Source: Sulfobacillus acidophilus DSM 10332 (lineage in GTDB: Bacteria > Bacillota > Sulfobacillia > Sulfobacillales > Sulfobacillaceae). From it: a stretch of 64,000 bases of DNA. This document shows, piece after piece, positions 56,011 through 64,000 of the stretch. A program made the position numbers and the translations under genes. Every line of letters begins with the position of its first letter. Position 1 is the first letter of the stretch. The notes below the pieces were generated by a model. It searched no databases, had not been told where the DNA came from, and worked only from the letters and a program-made list of their open reading frames with translations. Location of the stretch: the NCBI GenBank assembly GCA_000237975.1, contig CP003179.1, positions 1,116,001 through 1,180,000 on the forward strand, in the 5' to 3' direction.

Positions 56011-57390
56011 ATGCCATCATTTCTCGACCCGCACAAACTCCGCCCGCATCCAGCCAACGCGATCTTTGATCCCTTACCGGACGACGTGTATGCCGCGTTA
56101 AAAGACGACATTGAGCATCGAGGAATGCTGAATCCCATTCTGATTACGCCCGATTATATCGTCATTGCGGGACATCACCGCCTGCAAGCAGCGTTGGATC
56201 TAGGGTTAGAAACGGTTCCGGTCGAAATTCATGATGTCGATCCCGACGAAGCGGAAGACCGGCTTATTGCCGATAACGTGCTGCGGCGGCAACTGAATCC
56301 GATGGAGCAGGCGCGGTTGATTCAACGATTGAAAGCGCGGTATGGCATCAAGAAAGGAAACAATCAACGGGTTAGTGGATCTGTAAAATTTACAGATGCA
56401 CTTCAAGCAGTCGGCCTGAAACCGGAAACGGCCTATCAATTAGACCGGCTCAACAAACTGATCCCCCCGTTGCAAGATCTGATCAGTGCCGGAAAACTGA
56501 GGACATCGCATGGTGTAGCCTTAGCGGCCCTCACGCCCGAACAACAAACAGCCTTGTATGACGCTATTGGCGAATCCGTCACCCAGCTGAAACTCGCCGA
56601 CATCCAAGCCGCCAAAAAAGGTCCAGACACGAGCGCCGTAGAAGCTCGGATCGCGGCATTAGAGGCCGAACGCGACGCGCTCCAACAGCAACTGACGGAA
56701 ATCCAAGCGACAGTGCATGATAACGCGGAGGCTAACGCCCTAGTTGAATCCCTACAGCGCCAATTGGCCGATGCGGAAGCGGCTCGTCAAGCCACCGTGG
56801 AAGAAGTGACTCGCTTGAAGGCTCAGACGCCCGTTGAACGCCTGGTCGAAAAGGTGGTCACGGTCGAAAAGCCTGTGCCTGATCCTATGCAAGCCCACCG
56901 CATTATGGAACTCGAACAAGCGTTGGCTGACCTGCAGCAACGCTGGCAACAGGTTCAACAAGAACGCAAAGCGGCTGATCAAGCGGGCAAAGATTTACGG
57001 GCATTGGAACGCGAGATTCAACGTCTTGAGCAACACAAAGCCGCGATTGAGATCGAATTGCAAAATCTGACATATGCTCAAAATCGTTTCTCTGACATGC
57101 TCAACAAACAAGCGCGGATTAGTGGAACGGTAACGGCCATTCAAGAAAACGTCGTCGCGTTGTGGCCGAAACTCCAAGCGTATTTAGATGCCGTGGAGGG
57201 ACATATCGCGGCAGAACCGGCCCGGCGGTTGAAAACCTTAGTCGAACAACTCGAAACAATGGTCGAAGGCATTAAAACGCGAGTGTTTACCATCACGGTG
57301 AATCAAGGCACGGTTCCCGAATGGGTGGTAGCCGAATTGCCAATCAATACTAGGGATGTTTTTGATCCTTCGACCGATAAGGAGTCTTAA
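56011..57390 (+). CDS. ParB/Srx-domain partition-like protein
   Basis: 459 residues. Residues about 5-95 hold the ParB nuclease/CTPase-like domain: LRPHPANAIFDPLPDD, then RGMLNPILITPDYIVIAGHHRLQAAL (the G.HR motif) and DNVLRRQLNPMEQARLI. A central HTH region follows, then a long coiled coil (about residues 205-380) and a C-terminal domain. No ParA partner with intact Walker A is adjacent. It may act in partition, or as a Noc/KorB-like regulator. The coding sequence contains a 19-bp perfect palindrome. Confidence 0.8.
   Translation: MPSFLDPHKLRPHPANAIFDPLPDDVYAALKDDIEHRGMLNPILITPDYIVIAGHHRLQAALDLGLETVPVEIHDVDPDEAEDRLIADNVLRRQLNPMEQARLIQRLKARYGIKKGNNQRVSGSVKFTDALQAVGLKPETAYQLDRLNKLIPPLQDLISAGKLRTSHGVALAALTPEQQTALYDAIGESVTQLKLADIQAAKKGPDTSAVEARIAALEAERDALQQQLTEIQATVHDNAEANALVESLQRQLADAEAARQATVEEVTRLKAQTPVERLVEKVVTVEKPVPDPMQAHRIMELEQALADLQQRWQQVQQERKAADQAGKDLRALEREIQRLEQHKAAIEIELQNLTYAQNRFSDMLNKQARISGTVTAIQENVVALWPKLQAYLDAVEGHIAAEPARRLKTLVEQLETMVEGIKTRVFTITVNQGTVPEWVVAELPINTRDVFDPSTDKES
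56379..56397 (+). promoter_or_regulatory. 19-bp perfect palindrome inside parB-like gene
   Basis: Half-sites ATCTGTAAA and TTTACAGAT flank one A. The TAAAWTTTA centre is shared with the palindromes at 9750-9770 and 12066-12090. It could be a binding site for the encoded protein or for a regulator; it may also be chance within coding sequence. Confidence 0.35.
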
Positions 57391-57392
57391 AA

Positions 57393-58013
57393 ATGGATTT
57401 CGTTCGAGACTATCTGAATCAACCCGATCAACCAGTTGATGGCATTTCGCTGGAACGTCAGCTAGCTCAGCAGTTTCAAACTACTACCTTATTAACCGAT
57501 CCTTTTCGCCAAGCGCATATTGATTCGGCAATTAGTAACAGTATCATTCAATTGTTTGCCCACTGGCGACGCGAAGCGAATATTCCAACCTTGACAATCT
57601 CGGATTGGGCGCACAATACGGACCGATTTATATGGTATATACGAGGGCGCAAGGGTCGCAAAGCGAAGCCGTGGATCGCGAATCATGCCGTACAAGAAGC
57701 TATTGCGACGTATATCGCGTTGGTCACGTTCAAAGAAGCCGTCTTGCATCACGGTTTGCATACCTCCGAAGGATGGCTCTTAGGCATGCGTCTCGTGCTA
57801 GCCGAATACGTTGGCTCCATCGCCGGGCGTGCAACAAAACAGCCAGAATTGGTTCGACACATTGTTGCGGAAACCTTGGACAGCGCCTTTGCGCATCATC
57901 ACTTAGAAACCTGTCCTAGCCGAGGTGCATTGATCGCATCCACGCCCTCGCCTTTTGCTACAGATGATCTCGATTTACCGCCCGCGTTGCGTAGGTCTCC
58001 CAAGACTGGATAA
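57393..58013 (+). CDS. Hypothetical protein after parB
   Basis: 206 residues, helical, starting MDFVRDYLNQPDQPVDGISL. It is two bases after the parB-like stop, so clearly co-transcribed. The end is Pro/Arg-rich. No family is recognised; a partition or replication accessory is possible from context. Confidence 0.5.
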   Translation: MDFVRDYLNQPDQPVDGISLERQLAQQFQTTTLLTDPFRQAHIDSAISNSIIQLFAHWRREANIPTLTISDWAHNTDRFIWYIRGRKGRKAKPWIANHAVQEAIATYIALVTFKEAVLHHGLHTSEGWLLGMRLVLAEYVGSIAGRATKQPELVRHIVAETLDSAFAHHHLETCPSRGALIASTPSPFATDDLDLPPALRRSPKTG

Positions 58014-58079
58014 AGAACGTCGTCTTTGTTGGATGTTAAGTTCGCCTCGCTCTTTGCCACGAAGCCTCCCATCCTTGCT

Positions 58080-58104
58080 GCCGGAGTATCTCCGGCGGTT
58101 TTTT
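58080..58104 (+). terminator. Intrinsic terminator
   Basis: GCCGGAG and CTCCGGC pair around TAT and are followed by GGTTTTTTG. Confidence 0.9.
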
Positions 58105-58122
58105 GTCGAGAGGGGCGAGGTC

Positions 58123-58749
58123 ATGTTAGCGAAGACGCATATTGTCGCCGGGGTGACCGCCGCGACGGTGGTGGCCGTGGTGACGCATCATCCCTTAAGC
58201 CCGGCGGTGTTAATCAGTGGGGGACTGGCAGGCTTGGCCCCGGATCTTGATCATCCCCAAGCCTTGATGACGCGCAAAATTCCGGGCGCATCGCTGATCG
58301 CGGGAGCCGCCCAACAGTCGGGATTGATTCGCCATCGGGGGGTTCTTCATTCGATCCTGTTCTTATGGCTGACGGGGTGGATCGGCTGGCGAGCCCTAAC
58401 GACCGCGATGAGCCACGGCCTCTGGGCCATCGCCGTCATGTTGCATCTCACGTCCCTCATGCTGGCGGGCATTCACGCCTGGCAACACGGCTGGCTCGCC
58501 GGAGGGCTTTGGGCCTGGTACGCCGGATACGGCAGCCATTTATTGGTCGATAGCTGGAACACGACGGGCGTGCAATGGTTTTGGCCGTGGGCGAGCAAAG
58601 TCCATTTTCCGTGGCCGAATATCACCGTGGGAACCTGGCCGGAAACCGTCGTGCGGTGGGGGATGGTGGCGGCGTTGGCTGTGTGGCATTGGCCGGACGC
58701 CCTCATCGTGGCGGCGGTGGCGGAGGGGATTTATCGGGAAATGCACTAA
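58123..58749 (+). CDS. DUF457/YdjM-like membrane metal hydrolase
   Basis: 208 residues with about five membrane helices. Conserved polar motifs are THIVAGVTAA (His5-type position near the N-terminus), LAPDLDHPQALM (D...DHP), RHRGVLHSILF (HR...H) and YGSHLLVDSWNTTG (GxxxHL..D). This pattern is that of the LexA-regulated YdjM/DUF457 family of putative metal-dependent membrane hydrolases. The substrate is unknown. GAGGGGCGAGG precedes the ATG. Confidence 0.8.
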   Translation: MLAKTHIVAGVTAATVVAVVTHHPLSPAVLISGGLAGLAPDLDHPQALMTRKIPGASLIAGAAQQSGLIRHRGVLHSILFLWLTGWIGWRALTTAMSHGLWAIAVMLHLTSLMLAGIHAWQHGWLAGGLWAWYAGYGSHLLVDSWNTTGVQWFWPWASKVHFPWPNITVGTWPETVVRWGMVAALAVWHWPDALIVAAVAEGIYREMH

Positions 58750-58782
58750 CCATCAACGGCATTCGTCAGAGGAGGAATCTGG

Positions 58783-58986
58783 ATGCTTGTTTTGCAGCAA
58801 GAGTCTGTCGCATTAGGCCAAACGCTAATTCTCTCGTTAGAACTCTGGCAAACCGAGGACGCTCAGTGGCCTTATGCGACGGCCCTGGTAGCGCCGGACA
58901 CCCAGGAAAAAATCTGGCAACGCAATTTTGCCACGCTAGACGCCGCCACGCACGATTTTGTTCGGCGGTTAGCGGAGTATCAGTAA
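58783..58986 (+). CDS. Small hypothetical protein
   Basis: 67 residues, beginning MLVLQQESVALGQTLILSLE, with no membrane segment. GAGGAGG is well placed. It precedes the clamp gene by 18 bp and resembles, in its last 25 residues (TLDAATHDFVRRLAEYQ), the end of the small gene at 60134 (TLEEARKDFAERLASYA). Confidence 0.55.
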   Translation: MLVLQQESVALGQTLILSLELWQTEDAQWPYATALVAPDTQEKIWQRNFATLDAATHDFVRRLAEYQ

Positions 58987-59004
58987 CGCTCAAGGAGGCC
59001 GATC

Positions 59005-60120
59005 ATGCGCTGCCGCGTCCATCAATCCGATATGGTCCAAGCGATCCAACACGTTAGTCGCCTCATCCCCGCGCATCCCGCGCATCCGGCATTTGCGAAT
59101 ATCGAATGGACGGCAGATGCCACGCAAGGCCATCTGGTGTTCCGGGCTACCGATGGTGTAATAGAAATTCAGCGGCGCATCCCGGCCCACGTGGATGAAG
59201 CCGGAACGGTAACGGTATCGGCCCGCTTCGCCGTTGACCTCATCACCCGCTTGCCCGATGGCGAAATCACAATTCGCCAACCCACGCCGGATGCAGTCCG
59301 ATTAGAATTTGCGAGGAACTATGTCCGGCTACAAACTGTCTCCGAGGCGATTCCCCAATGGCCCCTCGAGTCTGACGCGACCGCCGGAATGGACGCAACG
59401 GAATGGCCAATCGGAACCGCCGGCCGATGGATGCGTCAATTAGCGTTTGCCGTAGCAACCGATGCCACTCGCCCTGTCTTGCAGGGGATATATATTCAGG
59501 CAACGCCCGACGCTTGGATGGCGGCGGCCACCGATGGCGCTCGCATTTCTTGGCTAGAACAACCGTGTAGCGGACCGCCAACGCCTCGGTCGGCTATTTG
59601 GCCGGTGAAGGTTTTGCGGGAACTCGCCACCCTCAACGAGGACGCGCCACTGATCCTACGGTGGTACGCCCAGAGCCTCAAAGCCGCGACGGATACGGCG
59701 TTCATCCGAACGCGGTTTTTGGAAGGCACTTTCCCCAATGTTCAAGCGGTCCGTCCGACAACGGTTGTGGTGGAAGGCACGACGGACATGGCCCATTTGC
59801 GGGCCGCGGTGGATCGTGCGGCGGTTATTGCCTCGCAACACCCCGGATTGCCTGCCGTTGAGATTGAACATCAAGCATCGCAGTTAATTGTGCGATCGGT
59901 CACGGACACCGGCGAAGCGTGGGAGGCTGTGCCGTGCGTGAGCCAAGGCCCCCGCATGGCTCTGCGAGTTAATCCTCGGCTCGTGCTGGATGCCCTTCGG
60001 TCTTTCACTGGCGATACGGTTCAATTTGCCTGGTCGGGATTGCAAACGCCGCTCGTCTGGCAAAGCCCTGCCGATCCCGGATATGTCCACTGGATGTTGC
60101 CGCTGCGAGTCCTCGAATAG
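59005..60120 (+). CDS. DNA polymerase III beta sliding clamp homologue
   Basis: 371 residues, full length for DnaN. Three repeats of the clamp fold are suggested by FRATDGVIEIQRRI (domain 1), FAVATDATRPVLQGI and AATDGARISWL (domain 2), then LEGTFPN (domain boundary) and the ending YVHWMLPLRVLE in place of the usual Y..MPMR. Clamp proteins tether polymerase to DNA. A plasmid-borne clamp is uncommon and implies that the element brings part of its own replisome. AAGGAGG precedes the ATG. Confidence 0.88.
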   Translation: MRCRVHQSDMVQAIQHVSRLIPAHPAHPAFANIEWTADATQGHLVFRATDGVIEIQRRIPAHVDEAGTVTVSARFAVDLITRLPDGEITIRQPTPDAVRLEFARNYVRLQTVSEAIPQWPLESDATAGMDATEWPIGTAGRWMRQLAFAVATDATRPVLQGIYIQATPDAWMAAATDGARISWLEQPCSGPPTPRSAIWPVKVLRELATLNEDAPLILRWYAQSLKAATDTAFIRTRFLEGTFPNVQAVRPTTVVVEGTTDMAHLRAAVDRAAVIASQHPGLPAVEIEHQASQLIVRSVTDTGEAWEAVPCVSQGPRMALRVNPRLVLDALRSFTGDTVQFAWSGLQTPLVWQSPADPGYVHWMLPLRVLE

Positions 60121-60133
60121 AAAGGAGGGTCAT

Positions 60134-60349
60134 ATGTCTACCACCGAATTCCCCATCCATGCTCGAGCCATTATTACTGTGCTGGGCATGGCGGTAGAAC
60201 TGGTGTTGGCCGAACGGCCCGGAACGCCCCAGCCCTTCGTAACATGGATTCGCAATCCTCACACCGGCGATTATGTCTGGGGCCATTATTTCAGGACCTT
60301 AGAGGAAGCCCGAAAAGATTTTGCCGAACGGTTAGCGAGTTACGCTTAA
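60134..60349 (+). CDS. Small hypothetical protein
   Basis: 71 residues starting MSTTEFPIHARAIITVLGMA, ending TLEEARKDFAERLASYA. The C-terminal helix is similar to that of the gene at 58783, so the two flank the clamp gene as paralogs. AAAGGAGG is upstream. Confidence 0.55.
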   Translation: MSTTEFPIHARAIITVLGMAVELVLAERPGTPQPFVTWIRNPHTGDYVWGHYFRTLEEARKDFAERLASYA

Positions 60350-60371
60350 CTTTGCGCGAAGGACGGTTCCG

Positions 60372-63164
60372 ATGAGCGATCTCATTTGGCGGATTACGCC
60401 CCCCATTTATCGACCGGCAGATCATTTGTTTGCGACCCCGGAGCAAGCCTGGCACGCCGCGAAGCTGACCGGCACGTGGCCGGCGCGCCTGGAATTACCC
60501 ACGAATTTAGGCTTGGCCGATCCGCAACAAAGCCAACAATGGCTTGCCGTTCTCCAAACCTTTCATGAAAACGGCACGGAAATTTGGGTCGGATCACAAA
60601 AATGGGAACCGGGTACAACCATAACCGCGCCGTGGCCGGACGGCGATCCGATGACCTGGTCGGCGGATTTAGTGCCGGACGCCTGGGATGCCGAATCGGG
60701 CTGTTTAGTCGCGGCAGCGGGGCGCGTGTGGTGGGAACGGCAAGATCCCCCGACCGGATCGTGGGTGATTGGAGTCATTATAGACGCGGACGATGCGCCG
60801 CACGATCCGCATCGCATCGGGCAAGCCCTCGCGCAAATTACCCCGACGCCGCATGTTCGGGTACATGAAGATGCGCAAACGTGGTGGGTCGCGTGGCCGA
60901 GCCGGCCCGATGCCAAAGGGGCCGATTGGGTTCGGGCGGTCTGGCATAATTTGGGGGAAATTCGGGCCGGATACGCACTGGTGACGAACGCCGCCGATTG
61001 GGAATCCCGGTATCAGCGGGCACGGCGGCTGGTTTCGACGCATCCAACGGCTCGCATCGCCCCCGCGACCAACCCTGATGCGTTACCGGCGGTGGATTGG
61101 ACACAACCTCTGGCAGTACCACGAGAAACGGTGTCAATCAAAACCGAGAAACCCTCGGCGCCCACCACGACGGTCATTACCGTGGATAGCGATCCGGACA
61201 TGTGGCCGGACGCGATGAAAGCGCTCACCCAAGACGCCGAAACCGGGGCCTGGCTCGCGACGGTAGTAGAGCGGTGGTGGGCGGCTCGGAACGCCCAATC
61301 CGGTCCGTGGTGGGGCATCCTCTTGCAACGATCCGACCTCCATCAGCCGTGGCCGGACGCCTGGCGGCAATATACGGGGGCGCGGTTCCTGTTGACGCCG
61401 ATGCGCCTAGTTGTGGTGGGGCAAGGCACCATGACCAGCCCGGAAGCCCAAACCTTGTGGCGGGCCGCCCGTCACGCGCCGGAGTGTCAGAGGAGCTATG
61501 CCACGTGGCTCACGGCGGCGGAGTGGCGAACGGGATGGGAGACGTTGCATGCGGAAATCGAGGAGGCCCCATCTGCGGCGACCGCGCCCCCGGTCGCCCC
61601 CGAACCCCCGTTCACCGGGGAGGGTCGGGCAGACGAGGAATCGCCCGCGCCGATGGAACACGTTGCCCCGCCGATGACCGATCTTCCTGCGGCGGACGCA
61701 TCCCCGGAAGCGAACTCGGCGGAGGCCATTCCGGGGGCCGTCGAAACCGAGGCGGTGGCAACAAGTGGGCCCACCGCGGCAATCGCCCCCGACGAGCAGA
61801 CGGCCCAATCCTCCCCGTCCGCAGCAGGGACGGAGGACGCGGCAGTCAATTCGGTGGCGGACCCCTCCAAGATTACCCGGCTCTGGCGGCGGCTCTGGCG
61901 CCCTTCGGCGTCCGAACCGACGACATCAGGCCCGGTCATGCAACGGCCTCGACAGATCTATCCGTGGCGAACGGGGCAACCCGTCCAGTGGGACGATGCG
62001 CCGATTGATCCGCGACTCCCCTCGATCTTCGACATCGCATCTCCTCGCCCGGTCGAACCCGCGCCGGCCCCCCCTCCATCGGCGGAGGAGTCCCAACGGT
62101 CGCGGCGCATTGTAGGGTCGCCGCCATCCGAGCCAGCAACCGAGGCGGCCCCCGCCTCGGAAGACTATCGATCCACCGACGCGGAGGGTTCGGAATCCCC
62201 GGCGGCGGCCCCGACATCAACCGGCCCTGCGGCTCGCCGCGTCTCGCGTCAGGGTCGGCGGTTTCGAGTTCATCCCGCCGAACCGACCTCGGACCCGTCA
62301 GGGGGAACGGCGGGTCCGCTGGTTCTTCCGGCCACAGGATCTTCACAGCCCGATCCACAACCGGCCATCCCGCCGGCCGAAGTCGTGCATCCCCTCGACA
62401 CCCCGAAGTCGGTCCCGGTTGCCCCGCCCGACGGCGAACCGATGCGGACCGTGCGACGAGTCAAGCCGACGCCGCAGTGGGATACTCCGATGGACGCCCC
62501 CACGGTTCAAGGGGTCATGGCCGGCCCCACGCATCGGGCCTTGACTCCGCCGTTTGTTGCCTGGGTTTGGGGGATGGAACGCCACGTCGGGACTACGACG
62601 GCCGCCGTGGCCTTGGCCCATTGGTTTGCGTGGTGGCAAGAAACGCCCGTCTTGTTATTGGATGGACATTGGATGGCTCCCGGTGTGAGTCGGGTTTTAC
62701 GGCGTCATGTACTACCGGGATTAGGGTGGGAAGCAACCCTCCGGGCGGCTCGTCCGTGGGAATCGCCGCCCCAAGTGGTGCAGATTTCGGACCGATTAAC
62801 CGCCTGGGTGATCGGGCCAGGAGTCGCGTGGACCGCGCCTCTCCTGTCGTTCTGGCCGAAATTGTTATCACGGCTCCCCGCATCGGTGGTCGTCGTTGAT
62901 GGCGGGTTACAACCGCCCCCACAGCCCGTCCAATGGAAAGGCATTGTCACCATGAACCCAGCCCATTTAGGCATTGTTCCGTCCCAAACGTGGATTCTCT
63001 CGCGGATGCAACGGGTGCAAGGGTCTCGCGTGATTGTTCTCCCCTCCGAACCGTTGGGCGATGAAGGCGTGGGGTCCGATGCGTGGCGTACCGCATGGGA
63101 TGATGTGGGGCAGTGGATCGCCGGGCAATTGATGGAAGATCAGCGGGTGCAAAAAGGTCGTTAA
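60372..63164 (+). CDS. 930-residue protein with degenerate ParA/MinD-like C-terminus
   Basis: The N-terminal 390 residues are Trp-rich and globular (WGPHRIGQALAQ-type segments, VGVIIDADDAPHDP). About residues 390-720 are Pro/Ala/Ser/Glu-rich and disordered. The C-terminal 200 residues look like a MinD/ParA/CpaE fold: VWGMERHVGTTTAAVALAHW aligns with KGGVGKTT..a...A, but the Walker A lysines are missing (RHVGTTT), and VVVVDGGLQPP stands for the Walker B strand. ATP hydrolysis is therefore unlikely. It could be a scaffold of the pilus or transfer machine. Confidence 0.6.
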   Translation: MSDLIWRITPPIYRPADHLFATPEQAWHAAKLTGTWPARLELPTNLGLADPQQSQQWLAVLQTFHENGTEIWVGSQKWEPGTTITAPWPDGDPMTWSADLVPDAWDAESGCLVAAAGRVWWERQDPPTGSWVIGVIIDADDAPHDPHRIGQALAQITPTPHVRVHEDAQTWWVAWPSRPDAKGADWVRAVWHNLGEIRAGYALVTNAADWESRYQRARRLVSTHPTARIAPATNPDALPAVDWTQPLAVPRETVSIKTEKPSAPTTTVITVDSDPDMWPDAMKALTQDAETGAWLATVVERWWAARNAQSGPWWGILLQRSDLHQPWPDAWRQYTGARFLLTPMRLVVVGQGTMTSPEAQTLWRAARHAPECQRSYATWLTAAEWRTGWETLHAEIEEAPSAATAPPVAPEPPFTGEGRADEESPAPMEHVAPPMTDLPAADASPEANSAEAIPGAVETEAVATSGPTAAIAPDEQTAQSSPSAAGTEDAAVNSVADPSKITRLWRRLWRPSASEPTTSGPVMQRPRQIYPWRTGQPVQWDDAPIDPRLPSIFDIASPRPVEPAPAPPPSAEESQRSRRIVGSPPSEPATEAAPASEDYRSTDAEGSESPAAAPTSTGPAARRVSRQGRRFRVHPAEPTSDPSGGTAGPLVLPATGSSQPDPQPAIPPAEVVHPLDTPKSVPVAPPDGEPMRTVRRVKPTPQWDTPMDAPTVQGVMAGPTHRALTPPFVAWVWGMERHVGTTTAAVALAHWFAWWQETPVLLLDGHWMAPGVSRVLRRHVLPGLGWEATLRAARPWESPPQVVQISDRLTAWVIGPGVAWTAPLLSFWPKLLSRLPASVVVVDGGLQPPPQPVQWKGIVTMNPAHLGIVPSQTWILSRMQRVQGSRVIVLPSEPLGDEGVGSDAWRTAWDDVGQWIAGQLMEDQRVQKGR

Positions 63165-63189
63165 CGCCCCGCCCCGTTTTGGGCGGGCA
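63165..63189 (+). terminator. GC-rich hairpin
   Basis: GCCCCGCCC and GGGCGGGC pair around CGTTTT. No T-run follows, so it is at most a weak terminator. It separates the 930-residue gene from the last gene. Confidence 0.5.
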
Positions 63190-63227
63190 GGAGCATTTGC
63201 CGACTGCGGCGTTGGGGGGCGGTTACG

Positions 63228-64000
63228 CTGGATTTAGGCGCTTTATTGAATCAACTGGGTCCCTTGATTCTCAAAAATACGGCAGGGGGCATTACCCAAG
63301 GGTTCCAAAACTTGGGACACGCCGTCAATCTGTGGCTTTTTTCGTTGCCAATGGTGGCGCTGTTATTTTTGCTCTACAGTCAAAACGTCGTGTCGCTATT
63401 GGGGGATTTAGGCGCGTGGTCCACCGATGGCAAAACAACTCAGGTCGTACAACAATTGCACGCCCTCGTCACCGGCACGCCGCCCCCCGCACTCCCGGCG
63501 AATTGGGGCAGCCCGTGGACGCCCGCTTGGACCGATGCCCAAGGGGTCACGCATGGATTGGCCGGATTGGTCGTGACCTGGCAACAGGTTCCCTTATGGT
63601 TTCTCGTCGTCATCGCGATTTGGGCCATCGGCTTTACCTGGGGGATTTTGATCCGCCGCCACGATCAGGCGTCGCAAACGCTGTCGGACGAATCGTCGGG
63701 ATCGGCCACGCTATGGCATCGGTTTCCCTTATTAACCCCTTTTAGCATCCTTGTCGCCACGTTGGTATTACCGTGGGCGATTCGCGTGCTATTTTGGCAC
63801 ATGATTATGAACCGCGTCGCGACGAGTATCTTACACACGCTCACGCATAGCTTAGGCGTCGCCCCGGCGATGGCCGTCAATCCGTTTTGGATTTGGGGCG
63901 CATTGTTGGGGATTTCTGGGCCGCATGGTATTGATCTCGGAAAAATCCCCTGGGCAGTCGCGTTACCCATTGGGGGGCATGTTGTCGGGAACATCTTACA
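63228..64000 (+). CDS. Polytopic membrane protein, runs off the window
   Basis: The open frame from about 63228 to the window end encodes more than 255 residues with at least four membrane segments (VNLWLFSLPMVALLFLLYS, VPLWFLVVIAIWAIGFTWG, PFSILVATLVLPWAIRVLF, PFWIWGALLGISG). No standard start codon has a proper ribosome site; CTG 63228 is eight bases after a G-run and is my best guess. The layout of long loops and several helices resembles VirB6/TrbL-type conjugation proteins, but this is inference. Confidence 0.6.
   Translation, partial: MDLGALLNQLGPLILKNTAGGITQGFQNLGHAVNLWLFSLPMVALLFLLYSQNVVSLLGDLGAWSTDGKTTQVVQQLHALVTGTPPPALPANWGSPWTPAWTDAQGVTHGLAGLVVTWQQVPLWFLVVIAIWAIGFTWGILIRRHDQASQTLSDESSGSATLWHRFPLLTPFSILVATLVLPWAIRVLFWHMIMNRVATSILHTLTHSLGVAPAMAVNPFWIWGALLGISGPHGIDLGKIPWAVALPIGGHVVGNIL

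Noticed and set aside
56379-56397. Canonical parS site
   Set aside because: The palindrome does not resemble the TGTTCCACGTGAAACA-type consensus; kept only as an unassigned palindrome.
61202-62008. 268-codon ORF overlapping the 930-residue gene
   Set aside because: Gly/Arg-rich out-of-frame shadow of the Pro/Ala-rich region.
63113-63745. 210-codon ORF at the window end
   Set aside because: It is out of frame with the clear multi-helix membrane protein covering the same bases.
1-64000. CRISPR array or Cas genes
   Set aside because: No regularly spaced repeats or Cas-like proteins; the CTGCATCGCAAAAA copies are 7-19 kb apart.
1-64000. Prophage
   Set aside because: Despite Bro-N and phage-like small genes, no capsid, portal, terminase or tail gene is seen, while pilus and partition genes are.

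Overview
The window is about 64 kb of gene-dense accessory DNA. Nearly every gene is on the + strand; the exceptions are two insertion sequences and one 51-codon gene. It looks like part of a large plasmid or integrative element of a Firmicute. The evidence is strong GGAGG-type ribosome binding sites, frequent TTG/GTG starts, consensus sigma-A promoters, a SleB/CwlJ-type cell wall hydrolase and many phage/plasmid-type small genes. A Sulfobacillus/Alicyclobacillus-like host is a guess from overall character. No capsid, portal or terminase gene is visible, so a plasmid or integrative element is more likely than a phage.

Layout. Positions 0-13 kb hold a Bro-N antirepressor, a DprA-like protein, an IS1634-type insertion, an HTH-MazG fusion, a P-loop kinase, a sigma-70-family factor and many tiny zinc-ribbon proteins. 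Positions 13-34 kb hold a tRNA-Ser(UGA), three toxin-antitoxin-like pairs, three DNA methyltransferases (N4/N6 type, Dam type, C5 type), a DnaQ exonuclease, an EAL protein, a dNMP-kinase-like protein, a possible SSB-like protein and a cell wall hydrolase. Positions 34-38 kb hold an SF1 helicase interrupted near its 5' end by an IS3-family element. Positions 38-55 kb hold c-di-GMP genes (GGDEF and EAL) followed by a Tad/Flp-type pilus locus: TadZ/CpaE, CpaF, TadB, TadC, a pilin-like protein, TadE-like proteins, a lipoprotein and CpaB. Positions 55-64 kb hold a ParB-like protein, a DUF457-like membrane protein, a beta-clamp (DnaN) homologue, a 930-residue protein with a broken Walker A motif, and the start of a polytopic membrane protein that runs off the window.

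The most striking feature is a five-copy family of apparent RNA elements near 13.0, 21.8, 28.8, 47.3 and 54.6 kb. Each has a sigma-A-like promoter, a 5'-terminal hairpin whose sequence differs but whose pairing is kept, a U-rich linker ending in T(A/T)TTG, and then, always 27 nt after the start of that pentamer, the invariant core CTGCATCGCAAAAA. In at least two copies a strong intrinsic terminator follows directly. Each copy sits at the head of a gene cluster. I do not recognise it as a described family; it could be a leader involved in antitermination or attenuation, or a multicopy small RNA.

Other unusual points: three small ORFs with an in-frame TAG or TAA inside otherwise protein-like sequence (two are zinc ribbons with the stop directly before a cysteine); two small toxin-antitoxin-like cassettes each flanked by duplicated terminators, one with a damaged copy of the tRNA-Ser gene; long perfect palindromes centred on TAAAWTTTA; and two genes that appear disrupted by insertion sequences.
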